Origin: Nitrobacter sp. NHB1
GTDB lineage: Bacteria > Pseudomonadota > Alphaproteobacteria > Rhizobiales > Xanthobacteraceae
Assembly: GCF_036964665.1 (NCBI RefSeq)
Contig: NZ_JBAMDA010000001.1
Coordinates: 1,612,001 to 1,676,000 of the forward strand
Reading direction: 5' to 3'
DNA length: 64,000 nt
The translations under genes and the position numbers were made by a program. Below, one piece after another: positions 47,315 to 56,684 of this stretch (position 1 is the first letter of the stretch; the number at the start of each line of letters is the position of its first letter). A model generated the notes under the pieces. That model saw nothing but the letters and a program-made list of their open reading frames with translations, searched no databases and had not been told where the DNA came from.

Positions 47315-47842
47315 ATGGAGGACCGCTTGAGCGAGTTGCTTCATCCAAACGCGCCCCACGATCTTCCGTCCTTCATTACAGCGCCCGGTGACACGGACGT
47401 CTTGATGGTGGCTGTCGGCGCCATCCTGATCGGAGCTATTCTGGCGGTCGGCAATGTTTATCTGCGGCTGCATACCATGCCGGAGCGGATGGCGCACAAA
47501 TCGCAGAAGCTACAGTTCGAGATCGTCGCCGTTCTTGGCTTGCTGGCGCTTTTCACCCACATCCATCTGTTCTGGGTGGCGGGACTGCTGCTGGCGATGA
47601 TCGACCTGCCGGACTTCAGCACCCCGCTGCGCAGCATCGCCGGCTCCGTGGCGACAATCGCCGACGTCAAACCAAGCGCGGAGACGCCCCGACCGCCGCA
47701 CGATATCGCGGCCGATGACACCGCCGATACACCGGACATGGCCAAACTAGACATGCCGAAGGCTTCCGTCGCGAAGGCGTCCGTCAAAAAGGACTCCGAC
47801 AAGGATGACGCCGGCACGAGCGGGGTGCAGGGTCATGCTTGA
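47315..47842 (+). CDS. DUF3302-like inner-membrane protein (YiaW-like)
   Basis: A 175-residue protein with two membrane helices (VLMVAVGAILIGAILAVGNV and the VAVLGLLALFTHIHLFWVAG pair) and a hydrophilic Lys/Asp/Ala-rich C-terminal half. The core PERMAHKSQKLQFEIVAVLG, then LFTHIHLFWVAGLLLAM, resembles DUF3302/YiaW, which in E. coli is encoded next to the HlyD-type YiaV. The downstream HlyD gene overlaps this one by 8 bases, supporting the pairing. The start is uncertain: ATG 47315, or TTG 47328 with GGAGG seven bases upstream. Confidence 0.65.
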   Translation: MEDRLSELLHPNAPHDLPSFITAPGDTDVLMVAVGAILIGAILAVGNVYLRLHTMPERMAHKSQKLQFEIVAVLGLLALFTHIHLFWVAGLLLAMIDLPDFSTPLRSIAGSVATIADVKPSAETPRPPHDIAADDTADTPDMAKLDMPKASVAKASVKKDSDKDDAGTSGVQGHA

Positions 47843-49067
47843 ACTGCTGCTCTGCTCGCTGCTGACGATATTCCCCGATTATCTTTACCGCCGCTACGCG
47901 CAGGGAAAGCGGCTTGGCCGCGACATCACGCTCTATTCCGTCTGGTTCGAACTGAGGTGGGGCATCACCGCCTGTTTGATGCTCACGGTCGCCCTGATCA
48001 CGCTGATCTTCTATTTCCATCCCTCGACGACGACGGCGACCTTGTTCTTCAGGACCGTCCCGATCATCCCCGAGGCGACCGGACGGGTGTCGGAGGTGCA
48101 TGTCAATTTCAGCGCGCCCGTGAAGAAGAACGACGTGATCTTCAAGCTCGACAGTACGAAGCAGGAAGCGGCGCTGGAAACCGCCCGGCGCAAGATCGCC
48201 GAGGTGGATGCCGCGCTGGGCGCCGCGCAGGTCGATATCATCAAGGCGGATGGCCAAATCCGGGAGGCCAAAAGCGCGTATCAGCAGGCGTCCGACGATC
48301 TCAACGTGAAGCGCGAACTGCAAAGGCGCAATCCGGGGATCGTCCCGCAGCGCGACATCGAGAAGCTCCAGGTGCTGCTCGCAGGACGGGAGGGCACCGT
48401 CGATGCGGCGAATGCGGCCAAACAATCCGCGGTGGTCCGCGTGACATCGCTCCTTCCCGCGGAGAAGGCCAGCGCCGAGGCGGCGCAGGCACAGGCGCAG
48501 GTCGATCTCGACAAGACCTACGTTCGCGCCGGCGTTGACGGACGCGTCGAGCAGTTCTCGTTGCGGCCGGGCGATATCGTCAGCCCGATCATGCGGCCGG
48601 CGGGAATCCTGATCCCGGAGGGTGCGGGTAAACGGGTCCTGTCGGCGGGGTTCGGCCAGATCGAAGCACAGGTGATGAAGGTCGGAATGGTGGCGGAGGC
48701 CACGTGCATTTCGAAACCGTGGACCATTATTCCGATGGTGATCACGAGCGTACAGGACTACATCGCGGCGGGTCAGTTCCGTGGCGGCGAGCAACTCGTC
48801 GAGGCGGGACAGGCTCTGCGGCCGGGCTCGATTCTCGTCTTCCTCGAGCCGCTCTACAAAGGCGGCCTGGAGGGCATCACGCCCGGAAGCAGTTGCATCG
48901 TCAACGCCTATACCAGCAACCACGACCAGATCGCCTCGAAGGATACCGGAACATTCAAGCGTTTCGTGTTCCATGCCATCGACGCCGTGGGGATCGTGCA
49001 TGCCATGCTTTTGCGCATCCAGGCCCTCGTGCTCCCCGTCAAGACGCTGGTCATGAGCGGGCATTGA
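47835..49067 (+). CDS. HlyD family membrane-fusion/secretion protein (YiaV/YibH-like)
   Basis: A 410-residue inner-membrane-anchored periplasmic adaptor. An N-terminal membrane segment (WGITACLMLTVALITLIFYF) is followed by a biotinyl-lipoyl-like domain (VSEVHVNFSAPVKKNDVIFK), a coiled-coil hairpin (about 110-220) and a second half-lipoyl (VRAGVDGRVEQFSLRPGDIV), then a beta-barrel domain. No ABC or RND pump gene is adjacent, only the DUF3302-like partner. Role probably in envelope transport, as for YiaV. Starts at ATG 47835 inside the partner's stop region. Confidence 0.85.
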   Translation: MLELLLCSLLTIFPDYLYRRYAQGKRLGRDITLYSVWFELRWGITACLMLTVALITLIFYFHPSTTTATLFFRTVPIIPEATGRVSEVHVNFSAPVKKNDVIFKLDSTKQEAALETARRKIAEVDAALGAAQVDIIKADGQIREAKSAYQQASDDLNVKRELQRRNPGIVPQRDIEKLQVLLAGREGTVDAANAAKQSAVVRVTSLLPAEKASAEAAQAQAQVDLDKTYVRAGVDGRVEQFSLRPGDIVSPIMRPAGILIPEGAGKRVLSAGFGQIEAQVMKVGMVAEATCISKPWTIIPMVITSVQDYIAAGQFRGGEQLVEAGQALRPGSILVFLEPLYKGGLEGITPGSSCIVNAYTSNHDQIASKDTGTFKRFVFHAIDAVGIVHAMLLRIQALVLPVKTLVMSGH

Positions 49068-49192
49068 GACTGCTTTTTCGGTCTCGTGAGCAACGGCGCG
49101 TCAGGACGACGCCCACGATTGCGACCCATCTTGCCGCCTGCTAGATTCCGATTCAACTGCGCTGGACCAGACTCCAGCCTTATCCTTTTGAT

Positions 49193-49239
49193 AGAGCATG
49201 ATCCCGAAAATCGGTTTCCACTTTTCGGGATCATGCTCT
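49193..49239. repeat. Palindromic repeat, family E
   Basis: AGAGCATGATCCCGAAAA - TCGGTTTCCAC - TTTTCGGGATCATGCTCT: a perfect 18-bp inverted repeat with an 11-base loop. It forms a strong stand-alone hairpin, and I recall the sequence as a common Rhizobiales repeat. It lies between the HlyD gene and the next small gene. Confidence 0.85.
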
Positions 49240-49281
49240 AAGCGTGAAGCGATTCACTTCATATCGTCCGGGGGCATGAAC

Positions 49282-49620
49282 ATGGCGGACGCCGATCTCG
49301 ACGTCATCATCCGGCAGCTTGCCAAGCGGCAGCACAAAAGCCTGACGGCGGCGGTCAAGGCGCGGCGCGCCCGCTACCTCGCGCTCGCCGCCAAAGCGAA
49401 GGATGCCGCCGGCAAGCAGCGCTTGCGGCAGATGGCGAAGCACGCGTTGGAGGAAGGCAGCGCGGCCGTGAAGCGGCTGCGAATGTCGGCCGACAACGCC
49501 GCCGACAGTTACGCGCGCGCGATGCGGCGCGCGGCGGATGGGCTCGCGGCAGAACAGGCCACTGCGCGGAAGAAAACGTCCGGCAAGCCATCAAAATCGG
49601 CGACGCCGGCAAAACCCTGA
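49282..49620 (+). CDS. Small basic alpha-helical protein, unknown function
   Basis: A 112-residue protein rich in Ala, Lys and Arg, almost all predicted helix (IIRQLAKRQHKSLTAAVKAR, then KQRLRQMAKHALEEGSAAVK), with a Lys/Pro/Ser-rich tail. It resembles other small nucleic-acid-binding-like proteins by composition only. ATG 49282 has GGGGG nine bases upstream; ATG 49276 is too close. No family recognised. Confidence 0.55.
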   Translation: MADADLDVIIRQLAKRQHKSLTAAVKARRARYLALAAKAKDAAGKQRLRQMAKHALEEGSAAVKRLRMSADNAADSYARAMRRAADGLAAEQATARKKTSGKPSKSATPAKP

Positions 49621-49710
49621 TGGTTAACGCCGGCTCGATGCGCACGCCGCCATAATTTCGAACAAGAGCGGCGGCAATCAGGGGCTTCGGATTGACGGGC
49701 TGGCAGGACC

Positions 49711-50613
49711 ATGGCTTCGAGGATTATGCGACATTCGGGTTTGCTGCTTCTGGCGGCTGCCACCGGCTGGACGATGACTGGACCTTCGTGGGCGCAGTCG
49801 GCTGCTGCCGACGCTCCCGACAGCCCGGCGGAGCAGATCACTTCCGCCGCCGACCCGTCCGGAGACGCTGCGGTCGACTGGAGCCAGCTCGACATCGACG
49901 GTTACAGCCTTGCGACGGAAGCGGCGCCGCAAGTCCGCCGTTCGCGGCGTTCGTCGCAACCCGCATCGAACGCCGGACTCGCCTGGTCGTCGCATGACAA
50001 TGCGGACGGCTCCGCGGCCCTTACCGCCAAGCGTTCGGTGTCACCGCTCTGGGACGCGCGAGTCGGTGTCGACATGACCGTCGTGCATCAGCCGTCGCCA
50101 TTGACGGCGTCGGATCTCGCAACCGACAAGCAACTCGCCATCGACGGACGCCCGCCGCAATCCTCCGGCACGGCGTGGGCGGCCGCCACTGCGCCGGGCA
50201 TTGGCTCGATCTGGGACAAGACCGCGCTCACAGCACGGATCGACCCGGCCCAGGACCAAACCATGCTCGATACCTCGCTCAGCAAATCGCTGCCCCTCGA
50301 CGACGGCCGTTATGGGCTCACCCTTCAGAACGGTTATAACGTCGTTCAGCACAGCGCGCTGCCGATCCCCGGCATTAACGGGCACCCCGCGCGAAGTTAT
50401 GAGACCGACCAATCGGCCAAACTCAGCATGGCCGACACCGGCACCAGCCTGATCGCGGGGCGATCGCTGTCCTCGGCGGACGACAAATGGCTTCGCACGA
50501 TCGGCGCCGAGCAGAAGCTGTACGACGGCGTCAGCGTCACCGGTTCGATCAGCGAAACGCCGCTGGGCCCCTTGAACGCCAGCCTGACCGCCGCATTCAA
50601 CCGCAACTGGTGA
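49711..50613 (+). CDS. Exported beta-rich protein, possibly outer membrane
   Basis: A 300-residue protein with a signal peptide (GLLLLAAATGWTMTGPSWAQ, cleavage after WAQ). The mature part is polar, Ser/Thr/Asp-rich and ends in SLTAAFNRNW, with a terminal aromatic as in outer-membrane barrels. The last 130 residues alternate strands (YGLTLQNGYNVVQHSALPI and TGTSLIAGRSLSSADDKW). I infer surface or periplasmic location. Conserved mainly in the Bradyrhizobium group as far as I recall; function unknown. Confidence 0.65.
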   Translation: MASRIMRHSGLLLLAAATGWTMTGPSWAQSAAADAPDSPAEQITSAADPSGDAAVDWSQLDIDGYSLATEAAPQVRRSRRSSQPASNAGLAWSSHDNADGSAALTAKRSVSPLWDARVGVDMTVVHQPSPLTASDLATDKQLAIDGRPPQSSGTAWAAATAPGIGSIWDKTALTARIDPAQDQTMLDTSLSKSLPLDDGRYGLTLQNGYNVVQHSALPIPGINGHPARSYETDQSAKLSMADTGTSLIAGRSLSSADDKWLRTIGAEQKLYDGVSVTGSISETPLGPLNASLTAAFNRNW

Positions 50614-50778
50614 GCCAGCAACGACGGCGCGTCTGATTTCGGGGATTGAACGTGGCTCGCCGCAGATCGGCCCCGATGTTGTCAAAATCGGAAGCCCAGA
50701 TGGCGGCGCTAAAAGGTTTAAAAGGCGTCGTGCGGGGGGACATCCGCGCTCGCTCAACGCGAAACAGGGAACAAGCCG

Positions 50779-51201
50779 ATGAACGCCACTCCATCTGAAA
50801 AAGCCGAATCAAGCCCGCCCGAGGCCGATACCAATCTCGCCGCCGTCTCGGAGGTCGAAGCGGGTATCCGCGATTTCGTGCGCAACGATATCGCCTATCT
50901 GCGCCGGCCCGCCGCGGATGCTCCTAAAACCGAGACGAAGCTGGAGCCGAGCACGGAAGCGACGGTGAACAACGTCAACTCGCTGATCCAGCGCGTGGCC
51001 GGAACGTCGCTCGCCGAGATCGAGAGCCTCGTCACCGAACTCGAGAGCCTCCGCGATCTCCTTCATGCGGAAGGACAGCGCGTCCAGCGTGAAATCTCGG
51101 GCTATGCCCAGTTGAGTCAGGCCGCGATGAAGTCGACGCGGATGATCGCGGACAACGTCGCGCAATGGAAGCATACCGCCGAGAACCTGCGTAAGGATTA
51201 A
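50779..51201 (+). CDS. Coiled-coil protein of unknown function
   Basis: A 140-residue soluble protein. The first 60 residues are acidic and disordered-looking; the rest is a long helical bundle (LAEIESLVTELESLRDLLHA, then AQLSQAAMKSTRMIADNVAQ). No membrane segment or signal peptide. A perfect 17-bp inverted repeat follows 7 bp after the stop. No family recognised. Confidence 0.6.
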   Translation: MNATPSEKAESSPPEADTNLAAVSEVEAGIRDFVRNDIAYLRRPAADAPKTETKLEPSTEATVNNVNSLIQRVAGTSLAEIESLVTELESLRDLLHAEGQRVQREISGYAQLSQAAMKSTRMIADNVAQWKHTAENLRKD

Positions 51202-51208
51202 TGCCCCA

Positions 51209-51261
51209 ATTTCCGAAGTTCGCATGTCTGCGCAGCAGGCCTTGATGCGAACTTCGGAAAT
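51209..51261. terminator. Perfect 17-bp inverted repeat between convergent genes
   Basis: ATTTCCGAAGTTCGCAT and ATGCGAACTTCGGAAAT flank a 19-base loop between the coiled-coil gene and prs, which converge. Outer bases TGCCC/GGGCA extend the pairing. It could stop transcripts from both sides, though no T-run follows, and could equally be a binding site. Confidence 0.5.
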
Positions 51262-51313
51262 CAAAGGGCATTCGCAGCGCCATGATGAGGCACCATTTCC
51301 GCGAGGAATACCT

Positions 51314-52267
51314 TCAGTCGAACAGGCTCGACACCGACTGTTCGGCGGCAGTGCGGCGGATCGCTTCGCCGATCAATCCGGCGATCGACAGCAGGCGGAT
51401 ATTGCCGGTCTTGTTCACGGCATCGGTCGGCTGGATCGAGTCGGTAACGACCAGCTCCTTCAGTTTTGAGCCGGCGATGCGCGCGGCGGCGCCGCCGGAC
51501 AGCACGCCGTGAGTGATGTAGGCATAGACGTCCCTGGCGCCGTTGGCGAGCAGCGCGTCGGCGGCATTGACCAGCGTGCCGCCGGAATCGACGATGTCGT
51601 CTATCAGGATGCAGGTATAGCCCGCGACGTCGCCGATCACGTTCATGACCTCGGATTCGCCGGCGCGCTCGCGGCGCTTGTCGATGATCGCCAGCGGAGC
51701 ATTGATGCGCTTGGCAAGGCCGCGCGCGCGCACCACGCCGCCGACGTCGGGCGACACCACCATCAGGTTGCCGAGGTCGAACCGCTCCTTAATATCGCGG
51801 ACCATCACCGGCGACGCGTAGAGGTTGTCGGTCGGAATATCGAAGAAGCCCTGAATCTGCCCCGCGTGCAGATCAACCGTCAGCACGCGATCCGTTCCCG
51901 CGCGCGTGATCAGGTTGGCGACCAGCTTGGCCGAGATCGGCGAGCGCGAACCGACCTTGCGATCCTGCCGCGCGTAGCCGAAATAGGGGATCACCGCGGT
52001 GATCCGGCGCGCCGAAGCGCGGCGCAGCGCGTCGGTGATGATCAAAAGCTCCATCAGATGGTCATTGGTCGGATACGAGGTCGACTGGATCACGTAGACG
52101 TCCGAGCCGCGCACGTTCTCGAGGACTTCGACGAAGATTTCGTTGTCGGCGAAGCGACGGACGCTGGCTTTGGTGAGGTTAAGCCCCAGCCACCCGCCGA
52201 TTTCCCGCGCCAGCGCCGGATTGGAGTTGCCTGCGACCAGCTTGACGGCGCCGTTTTTGGCGGACAT
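51314..52267 (-). CDS. prs: Ribose-phosphate pyrophosphokinase
   Basis: A 317-residue enzyme forming PRPP from ribose 5-phosphate and ATP. It has the [20 protein letters not shown] segment near 37, ATP loop [20 protein letters not shown] near 95, metal-binding [15 protein letters not shown] near 128 and the PRPP-binding loop [18 protein letters not shown] near 220. I choose ATG 52267, which gives the usual family length; a longer frame to 52444 lacks support. It is convergent with the coiled-coil gene and shares the palindrome at 51209. Confidence 0.95.
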   Translation of the reverse strand: MSAKNGAVKLVAGNSNPALAREIGGWLGLNLTKASVRRFADNEIFVEVLENVRGSDVYVIQSTSYPTNDHLMELLIITDALRRASARRITAVIPYFGYARQDRKVGSRSPISAKLVANLITRAGTDRVLTVDLHAGQIQGFFDIPTDNLYASPVMVRDIKERFDLGNLMVVSPDVGGVVRARGLAKRINAPLAIIDKRRERAGESEVMNVIGDVAGYTCILIDDIVDSGGTLVNAADALLANGARDVYAYITHGVLSGGAAARIAGSKLKELVVTDSIQPTDAVNKTGNIRLLSIAGLIGEAIRRTAAEQSVSSLFD

Positions 52268-52389
52268 CGACGCGTCTCCCCGCGATGTGGTGGATACAAC
52301 GTTCAACATCCCGACTCCAGAACCTCTCCGATCCCGACGGAGGCGGTGTATCAAGGAGTAGCCAAGTCTGGCAATACGCGGCTCGCGGA

Positions 52390-52424
52390 TTCCGGCGTAA
52401 AATCCTGCGTTTCCGGCGTAAAAT
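52390..52424. repeat. 14-bp direct repeat, 21-bp period
   Basis: TTCCGGCGTAAAAT occurs at 52390-52403 and 52411-52424, downstream of the lipoprotein gene stop. A small tandem duplication. Confidence 0.75.
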
Positions 52425-52430
52425 GATGGC

Positions 52431-53024
52431 TTATTGCGCGGCAAAACCGAGCGCGCTTACCGGCACGCCGGACGGCTGCGGAAAATCGGCGGCGCTGGCG
52501 ATTGCGGGGCCGCTGGGCGGCGGCGCCGGTTCCGCCTCGGGCGGAGTCGTGCCATTCACCATGCTGCTCAATCCGCTTAACCCGGCCTGCGCGATCTTGC
52601 GCAGCATCAGATCGTCGGCGGCGGCCCACGCATCGCGTCCGGCCTTGCCGCCGGGCTCCTCGCCGCTCAGGCGCAGCGCGCGGTGCTGATCGCGATCGTA
52701 GACGTCGAAGACCCAGGCGATGGTGGTGCGCCCCCGGCTGACCTCGGCCGCGAGATAGCCGCGCACGCGATAGGCGGCTTGGGCCTCGCGCGGCACGATC
52801 GCCAGATTGCGGAGCTGCGATTCGGAATTGAGGATGTTGACGAGACGGTCGAACACCTGTGGCGGCGGTCCGTCGACGGATTCCAACGCGACGGTCGCGC
52901 CACTGCCGGCCTGCGCGAACGGTCCGCCGCCATTGCCGCCCGCGCAGCCGGCCAGCAAGCACAGCATCGCCAGCAACGCAACGGCGCGCGCGAACCGCCC
53001 GGCACCGGGGGTCTTGAGAGGCAT
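52431..53024 (-). CDS. Lipoprotein of unknown function
   Basis: A 197-residue protein with a type II signal peptide ([19 protein letters not shown]; lipobox LAGC, Cys near 27). The mature domain includes [40 protein letters not shown] and [19 protein letters not shown], which reads as a compact alpha/beta domain. An Ala/Pro-rich tail follows. A conserved alphaproteobacterial lipoprotein in my judgement, probably outer-membrane. It is downstream of pgeF by about 130 bp on the same strand. Confidence 0.75.
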   Translation of the reverse strand: MPLKTPGAGRFARAVALLAMLCLLAGCAGGNGGGPFAQAGSGATVALESVDGPPPQVFDRLVNILNSESQLRNLAIVPREAQAAYRVRGYLAAEVSRGRTTIAWVFDVYDRDQHRALRLSGEEPGGKAGRDAWAAADDLMLRKIAQAGLSGLSSMVNGTTPPEAEPAPPPSGPAIASAADFPQPSGVPVSALGFAAQ

Positions 53025-53156
53025 TCGCTGACGTCCCTGCTTTCGTCGAGCGATATCGTTAAACCGCGTTAACGTCTAGCGCGAAGCGATACCGGGGCCG
53101 CAAGGGTTTTGCGGACAATCACGGCCGTTCTCAATTCGTTCAAGGTTTGTGCGGAG

Positions 53157-53927
53157 CTATTCGCTGTCCAGTACGATGGCATGGACGTGGCGGCCGAAAT
53201 CCGGCTCCTTGCGATGCACCGAGCGGCGGTAGCTGAAGAAGTGCTCGCTGGAATAGGTGTCGATGCCGGTGTCGTCGATCGTCAGTATGCCCGCGCGCTC
53301 CAGCCGCATCTGGATGAAGCCGCCGAGATCGAACATGGCATGGTCATCGCGCTCCGACGGAACGAAGAACCGGGCATGGCCCGGATCGGCCTCGGTGAAT
53401 CGCGCGACGAATTCGGCGCCGACCTCATAGCTTTGCTGCCGGATCAGCGGACCGATGGCGGCGGCGATGTCGCCGCGCCGGCCGCCGAGCGTTTCCATCG
53501 CATCGATGCTCTTTTCCAGCACCCCGGTCAGCGCGCCCTTCCAGCCGGCATGTGCGGCGCCGATGACGCGGGCCCGCGGATCGACGAACAGGACGGGGCC
53601 GCAATCGGCCGCGGTGACGCCGAGCGCAAGCCCCGGCGTTTTCGTGACGACGGCGTCGGCGCGTGGCCGCGATGCGGCGTCCCAGCTCCTGTCGGCGATC
53701 ACGGCGTCGGGCGAGTGGATCTGGTAGAGGGAGAGAAAATTCGCCGGCGCAACGCCCATGACCTCGGCCATGCGCCGCCGGTTCTCGACGACATGCGCCG
53801 GATCGTCCCGCGAGCCGATGCCCGCATTCAGGCTCGCATAGATGCCCTGCGAGACGCCGCCCTCGCGGGTGAAAAAGGCGTGCCGCAGGCCGGGAATGGC
53901 CGAGAGCAGGGAGGATACGAGTGTCAT
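53157..53927 (-). CDS. pgeF: Peptidoglycan editing factor (multicopper oxidase-like YfiH)
   Basis: A 256-residue Cu-oxidase_4 (YfiH/LACC1-fold) enzyme that removes wrongly incorporated L-Ser from peptidoglycan precursors in E. coli. The metal-binding residues are visible: His in FLSLYQIHSPDAV (near 70), Cys in GVTAADCGPVLFVDP (near 108) and His in IGAAHAGWKGALTG (near 125). It overlaps the stop of midA (ATGA), placing it third in the lgt-midA-pgeF operon. Confidence 0.92.
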   Translation of the reverse strand: MTLVSSLLSAIPGLRHAFFTREGGVSQGIYASLNAGIGSRDDPAHVVENRRRMAEVMGVAPANFLSLYQIHSPDAVIADRSWDAASRPRADAVVTKTPGLALGVTAADCGPVLFVDPRARVIGAAHAGWKGALTGVLEKSIDAMETLGGRRGDIAAAIGPLIRQQSYEVGAEFVARFTEADPGHARFFVPSERDDHAMFDLGGFIQMRLERAGILTIDDTGIDTYSSEHFFSYRRSVHRKEPDFGRHVHAIVLDSE

Positions 53928-55051
53928 GGCGCCCTGCTCCCGCCGCGCCGCTTCCGATCGCTCAGTCCCACCAACTCGGTGAGGCTGGAATCGGAGACGC
54001 CGATCGCCTTGAACATCGATCCCATGCCGCCACGACCGCCTTCGGTCAGACGTTTCAGCGCCATCGCGATGCTCTCGGATATTTCAGGGGTTGCCTTCGC
54101 CATCAGGTTGACGGCGCGGGCCTCGATGCCGAGCCGTTGCAGGAATTCTCCCTGCGTCACCGGTCCGTGCACGCGGGCGCCGACATCCTCGGCGGCGCGG
54201 GCGAGCGCCTGGAAATCGACATGGGCGGTGACGTCGGCCTGACCGGGATATTTCAGCGGATCGGCGAAGCTGTGTCCTGCGATGGCCTGGAAGGTGTCGC
54301 CGGCATCGCTGCGCACATGGCCGTAATCGATGATCAGCGCGGCGCCGCCCTGATCGCGGAGGCGGGTTGCGATGGACATGATCTCGGCGTCCGGCCGCCA
54401 CTCGAAAATGGCCCCGACCGGCGCCGCGCGCACCAGCGGCGGCAGCAGCGCGTCGAACCGCGGCGTTGGCGTCGCGGTGGTGCCGAACACGAGCTGGCCG
54501 CTGCCGTCGATATCGACGACGCGCTCATGCCAGCCACCGTCGCGCTTGACCATCTGATGGACCGGAAGCACGTCGAAATATTCGTTGGCGAGAATGATCG
54601 CCGGCCCCTGCGGCACCTCGTCGAGGCTCGCGTGCCACTGGATGTTCCGCGCATCGGACAGTATCGCCTTCTGCTTCTCCCGCAACACCGGATTGATCTC
54701 GACCAGATGCACGCTGAGTGCCTGATGCATCGGCGGCAGCACGCGCAGCGCGCGCAGCGCATCCGCCATCATGGTGCCGCGGCCGGGGCCGAGCTCGATC
54801 AGCCGCAGCATGGCCGGAGAGCCCATCGCGCGCCACACCGATGCCGCCCAAAGCCCGATCAGTTCACCGAACATCTGGCTGACTTCCGGCGAGGTGATGA
54901 AGTCGCCCTCGCGCCCGAGCGGGTCGCGCGAGATATAGTAGCCGTGCTCGGGATGAGTCAGGCAAAGCTGCATGTAGCGCCAGACCGGCAGCGGCCCGGA
55001 TATCTTGATCAGCTTTTTGATATCGGGCAGCAGCGGAGAAGCTTCAGTCAC
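53924..55051 (-). CDS. MidA/NDUFAF7 family SAM-dependent methyltransferase
   Basis: A 375-residue protein of the DUF185/Methyltransf_28 family; the mitochondrial member methylates an Arg of respiratory complex I. It has [20 protein letters not shown] near 18, [20 protein letters not shown], motif [21 protein letters not shown] near 85 and [19 protein letters not shown]. The start is a GTG at 55051 that overlaps the lgt stop; the upstream in-frame extension belongs to lgt. Both ends overlap neighbours, so it is tightly coupled in the operon. Confidence 0.88.
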   Translation of the reverse strand: MTEASPLLPDIKKLIKISGPLPVWRYMQLCLTHPEHGYYISRDPLGREGDFITSPEVSQMFGELIGLWAASVWRAMGSPAMLRLIELGPGRGTMMADALRALRVLPPMHQALSVHLVEINPVLREKQKAILSDARNIQWHASLDEVPQGPAIILANEYFDVLPVHQMVKRDGGWHERVVDIDGSGQLVFGTTATPTPRFDALLPPLVRAAPVGAIFEWRPDAEIMSIATRLRDQGGAALIIDYGHVRSDAGDTFQAIAGHSFADPLKYPGQADVTAHVDFQALARAAEDVGARVHGPVTQGEFLQRLGIEARAVNLMAKATPEISESIAMALKRLTEGGRGGMGSMFKAIGVSDSSLTELVGLSDRKRRGGSRAP

Positions 55052-55919
55052 GATCGGCCTTGGTTGAAACGTCCGGGTTCGAAATCGTTTGTGCGTCTGA
55101 CGCCCGCAGGCCGCGCGACCAGACAACGAAAATAATGGCAAGTCCGGCAATCATCATCGGTATCGACAATAGCATTCCCATGGTCAATCCGCCCCACAGA
55201 AATCCGAGCTGTGGATCGGGCTCGCGGAAGAACTCGGCGACAATGCGCGCCATCGCGTACAGCGTGATGAAGCTGCCGAGGATCAGGCCCGGCCGCTTCA
55301 GCGCGCCGGCCCGGATCATCAGCGCCAGGATCGTGAACAGCACGAGGCCCTCGAGCGTGGCCTCGTAGAGCTGGCTCGGATGGCGCGGCAGCGGGCCGCC
55401 GTTGGGAAACACCATAGCCCACGGCAGGCTCGGATCGGCCGGGCGGCCCCATAATTCGCTGTTGATGAAGTTGGCGATGCGGCCGAGGAACAGGCCGATC
55501 GGCGCGACCGCGGTGGCAACGTCGCCAAGCGACAGGATCGACAGGCTATGCTTGCGGCAGAACAGGATCAGCGCCACGACGCAGCCCATGAAGCCGCCAT
55601 GGAACGACATGCCGCCCTTCCAGACCTCGAAGATCTCGGCAGGGTGGCGGATGAAGAAATCCAGGTTGTAGAACAGCACATAGCCGGTGCGGCCGCCGAG
55701 GATGATGCCGATCGTCACCCACAGGATGAAGTCGTCGAGCTGCAGCACCGAGATCGGCGCCGGGCCGCCCCAGAGCTTCTCGCTCTTGAGCAGCGCCCGC
55801 GCATAGAGCCAGCCGAGCATGATGCCGCCGATATAGGCCAGCGCATACCAGCGGATCGCGATCGGACCGAGCGAGATGGCGACCGGATCGAAGACGGGAT
55901 AGGTGATGAGGAGAAACAT
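55044..55919 (-). CDS. lgt: Prolipoprotein diacylglyceryl transferase
   Basis: A 291-residue inner-membrane enzyme with about seven helices that adds diacylglycerol to the lipobox Cys of lipoproteins. Landmarks are [20 protein letters not shown] near 17, [18 protein letters not shown] near 93 and the Lgt signature [17 protein letters not shown] near 137. ATG 55919 starts at the usual [15 protein letters not shown]; the long upstream frame is noncoding repeat. It serves the lipoproteins seen at 22018 and 52431 among others. First gene of lgt-midA-pgeF. Confidence 0.95.
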   Translation of the reverse strand: MFLLITYPVFDPVAISLGPIAIRWYALAYIGGIMLGWLYARALLKSEKLWGGPAPISVLQLDDFILWVTIGIILGGRTGYVLFYNLDFFIRHPAEIFEVWKGGMSFHGGFMGCVVALILFCRKHSLSILSLGDVATAVAPIGLFLGRIANFINSELWGRPADPSLPWAMVFPNGGPLPRHPSQLYEATLEGLVLFTILALMIRAGALKRPGLILGSFITLYAMARIVAEFFREPDPQLGFLWGGLTMGMLLSIPMMIAGLAIIFVVWSRGLRASDAQTISNPDVSTKADRD

Positions 55920-55941
55920 TGGTTGTCGTTCCACCCAGGGC

Positions 55942-55977
55942 GTCATGCCCGCGCTTGTCGCGGGCATCCACGTCTTG
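55942..55977. repeat. Half family A repeat upstream of lgt
   Basis: GTCATGCCCGCGCTTGTCGC and GGGCATCCACGTCTTG: one hairpin and the inner arm of a family A element, ending 23 bp before the lgt ATG. Confidence 0.65.
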
Positions 55978-56129
55978 AATGATCCTGTCACGATTGCAAG
56001 GAAATCCGGTACTGACAAGGCTTGGGGCGCGATCGGCCGATCAAGCGGGCTTGAACTGCCGTGCCCGGATCGCCATTGTCTGACCGTAAGGCGTGGTGGC
56101 GATCTGGCCGCCAGCCGGGAGGGAGTGAG

Positions 56130-56387
56130 ATGACCCAGACCAGCAACCGGTTTTTCGACGAAATGGGACGGCTGATGAACGACGCGGCCGGCGCGGCGCA
56201 AGGGGTCAAGCGCGAGGTCGATGCGGTGGTCCGCAATCAGGCCGAGAAAATTATGCGCGATCTCGATATCGTCAAGCGCGAGGAGTTCGAGGCCGTGAAG
56301 GAGATGGCGCGGCTCGCGCGTGAGGATAACGAGACGCTGAAGGCACGCGTCGCGGCGCTCGAGGCCCGGCTCGGCGGCGCCGGCTGA
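56130..56387 (+). CDS. ubiK: UbiK family ubiquinone biosynthesis accessory factor
   Basis: An 85-residue BMFP-domain protein. [20 protein letters not shown] leads into a helical region with basic [20 protein letters not shown], and a C-terminal coiled coil ([20 protein letters not shown] region) that trimerises. In E. coli UbiK helps UbiJ in ubiquinone synthesis and binds lipids. GGGAGGGAG lies before ATG 56130. Divergent from lgt. Confidence 0.88.
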   Translation: MTQTSNRFFDEMGRLMNDAAGAAQGVKREVDAVVRNQAEKIMRDLDIVKREEFEAVKEMARLAREDNETLKARVAALEARLGGAG

Positions 56388-56410
56388 GCGGCTCGCTTTT
56401 CAGGCCCGCT

Positions 56411-56563
56411 TCAGCGGACCGCGATATCCGCGGTCGCGGGATTCTCCAGCGAATACACGCCGTCGGCATAACCCTTCACCACCGTCCAGGTTGCCACCGT
56501 CACGGCCAGCGTCACTGTCGCGAAGAGAAAGCCGACGATCTTCAATCCGGTACGATCCGCCAT
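56411..56563 (-). CDS. Small single-span membrane protein, 50 residues
   Basis: MADRTGLKIVGFLFATVTLA and VTVATWTVVKGYADGVYSLE: one membrane helix near residues 8-30, then a short polar end. AGGGGACGGC lies just before ATG 56563. A longer frame from 56614 lacks a ribosome site. No named family. It converges with ubiK, with 23 bp between. Confidence 0.7.
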   Translation of the reverse strand: MADRTGLKIVGFLFATVTLAVTVATWTVVKGYADGVYSLENPATADIAVR

Positions 56564-56684
56564 TGCCGTCCCCTGCCCCTTAAGTAACTCGATCAAGACC
56601 GGCTGAGGGTTCACAATTCCTTAACGGAACACCGGTTTCTCGCATAAAATCCGAACGAAATCGCGAGAGCAACCGTACAGATCG

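Noticed and set aside
47784-49064. 426-residue minus-strand frame opposite the HlyD gene
   Set aside because: Shadow of a well-supported gene; composition rich in His, Asp and Arg as expected of antisense reading.
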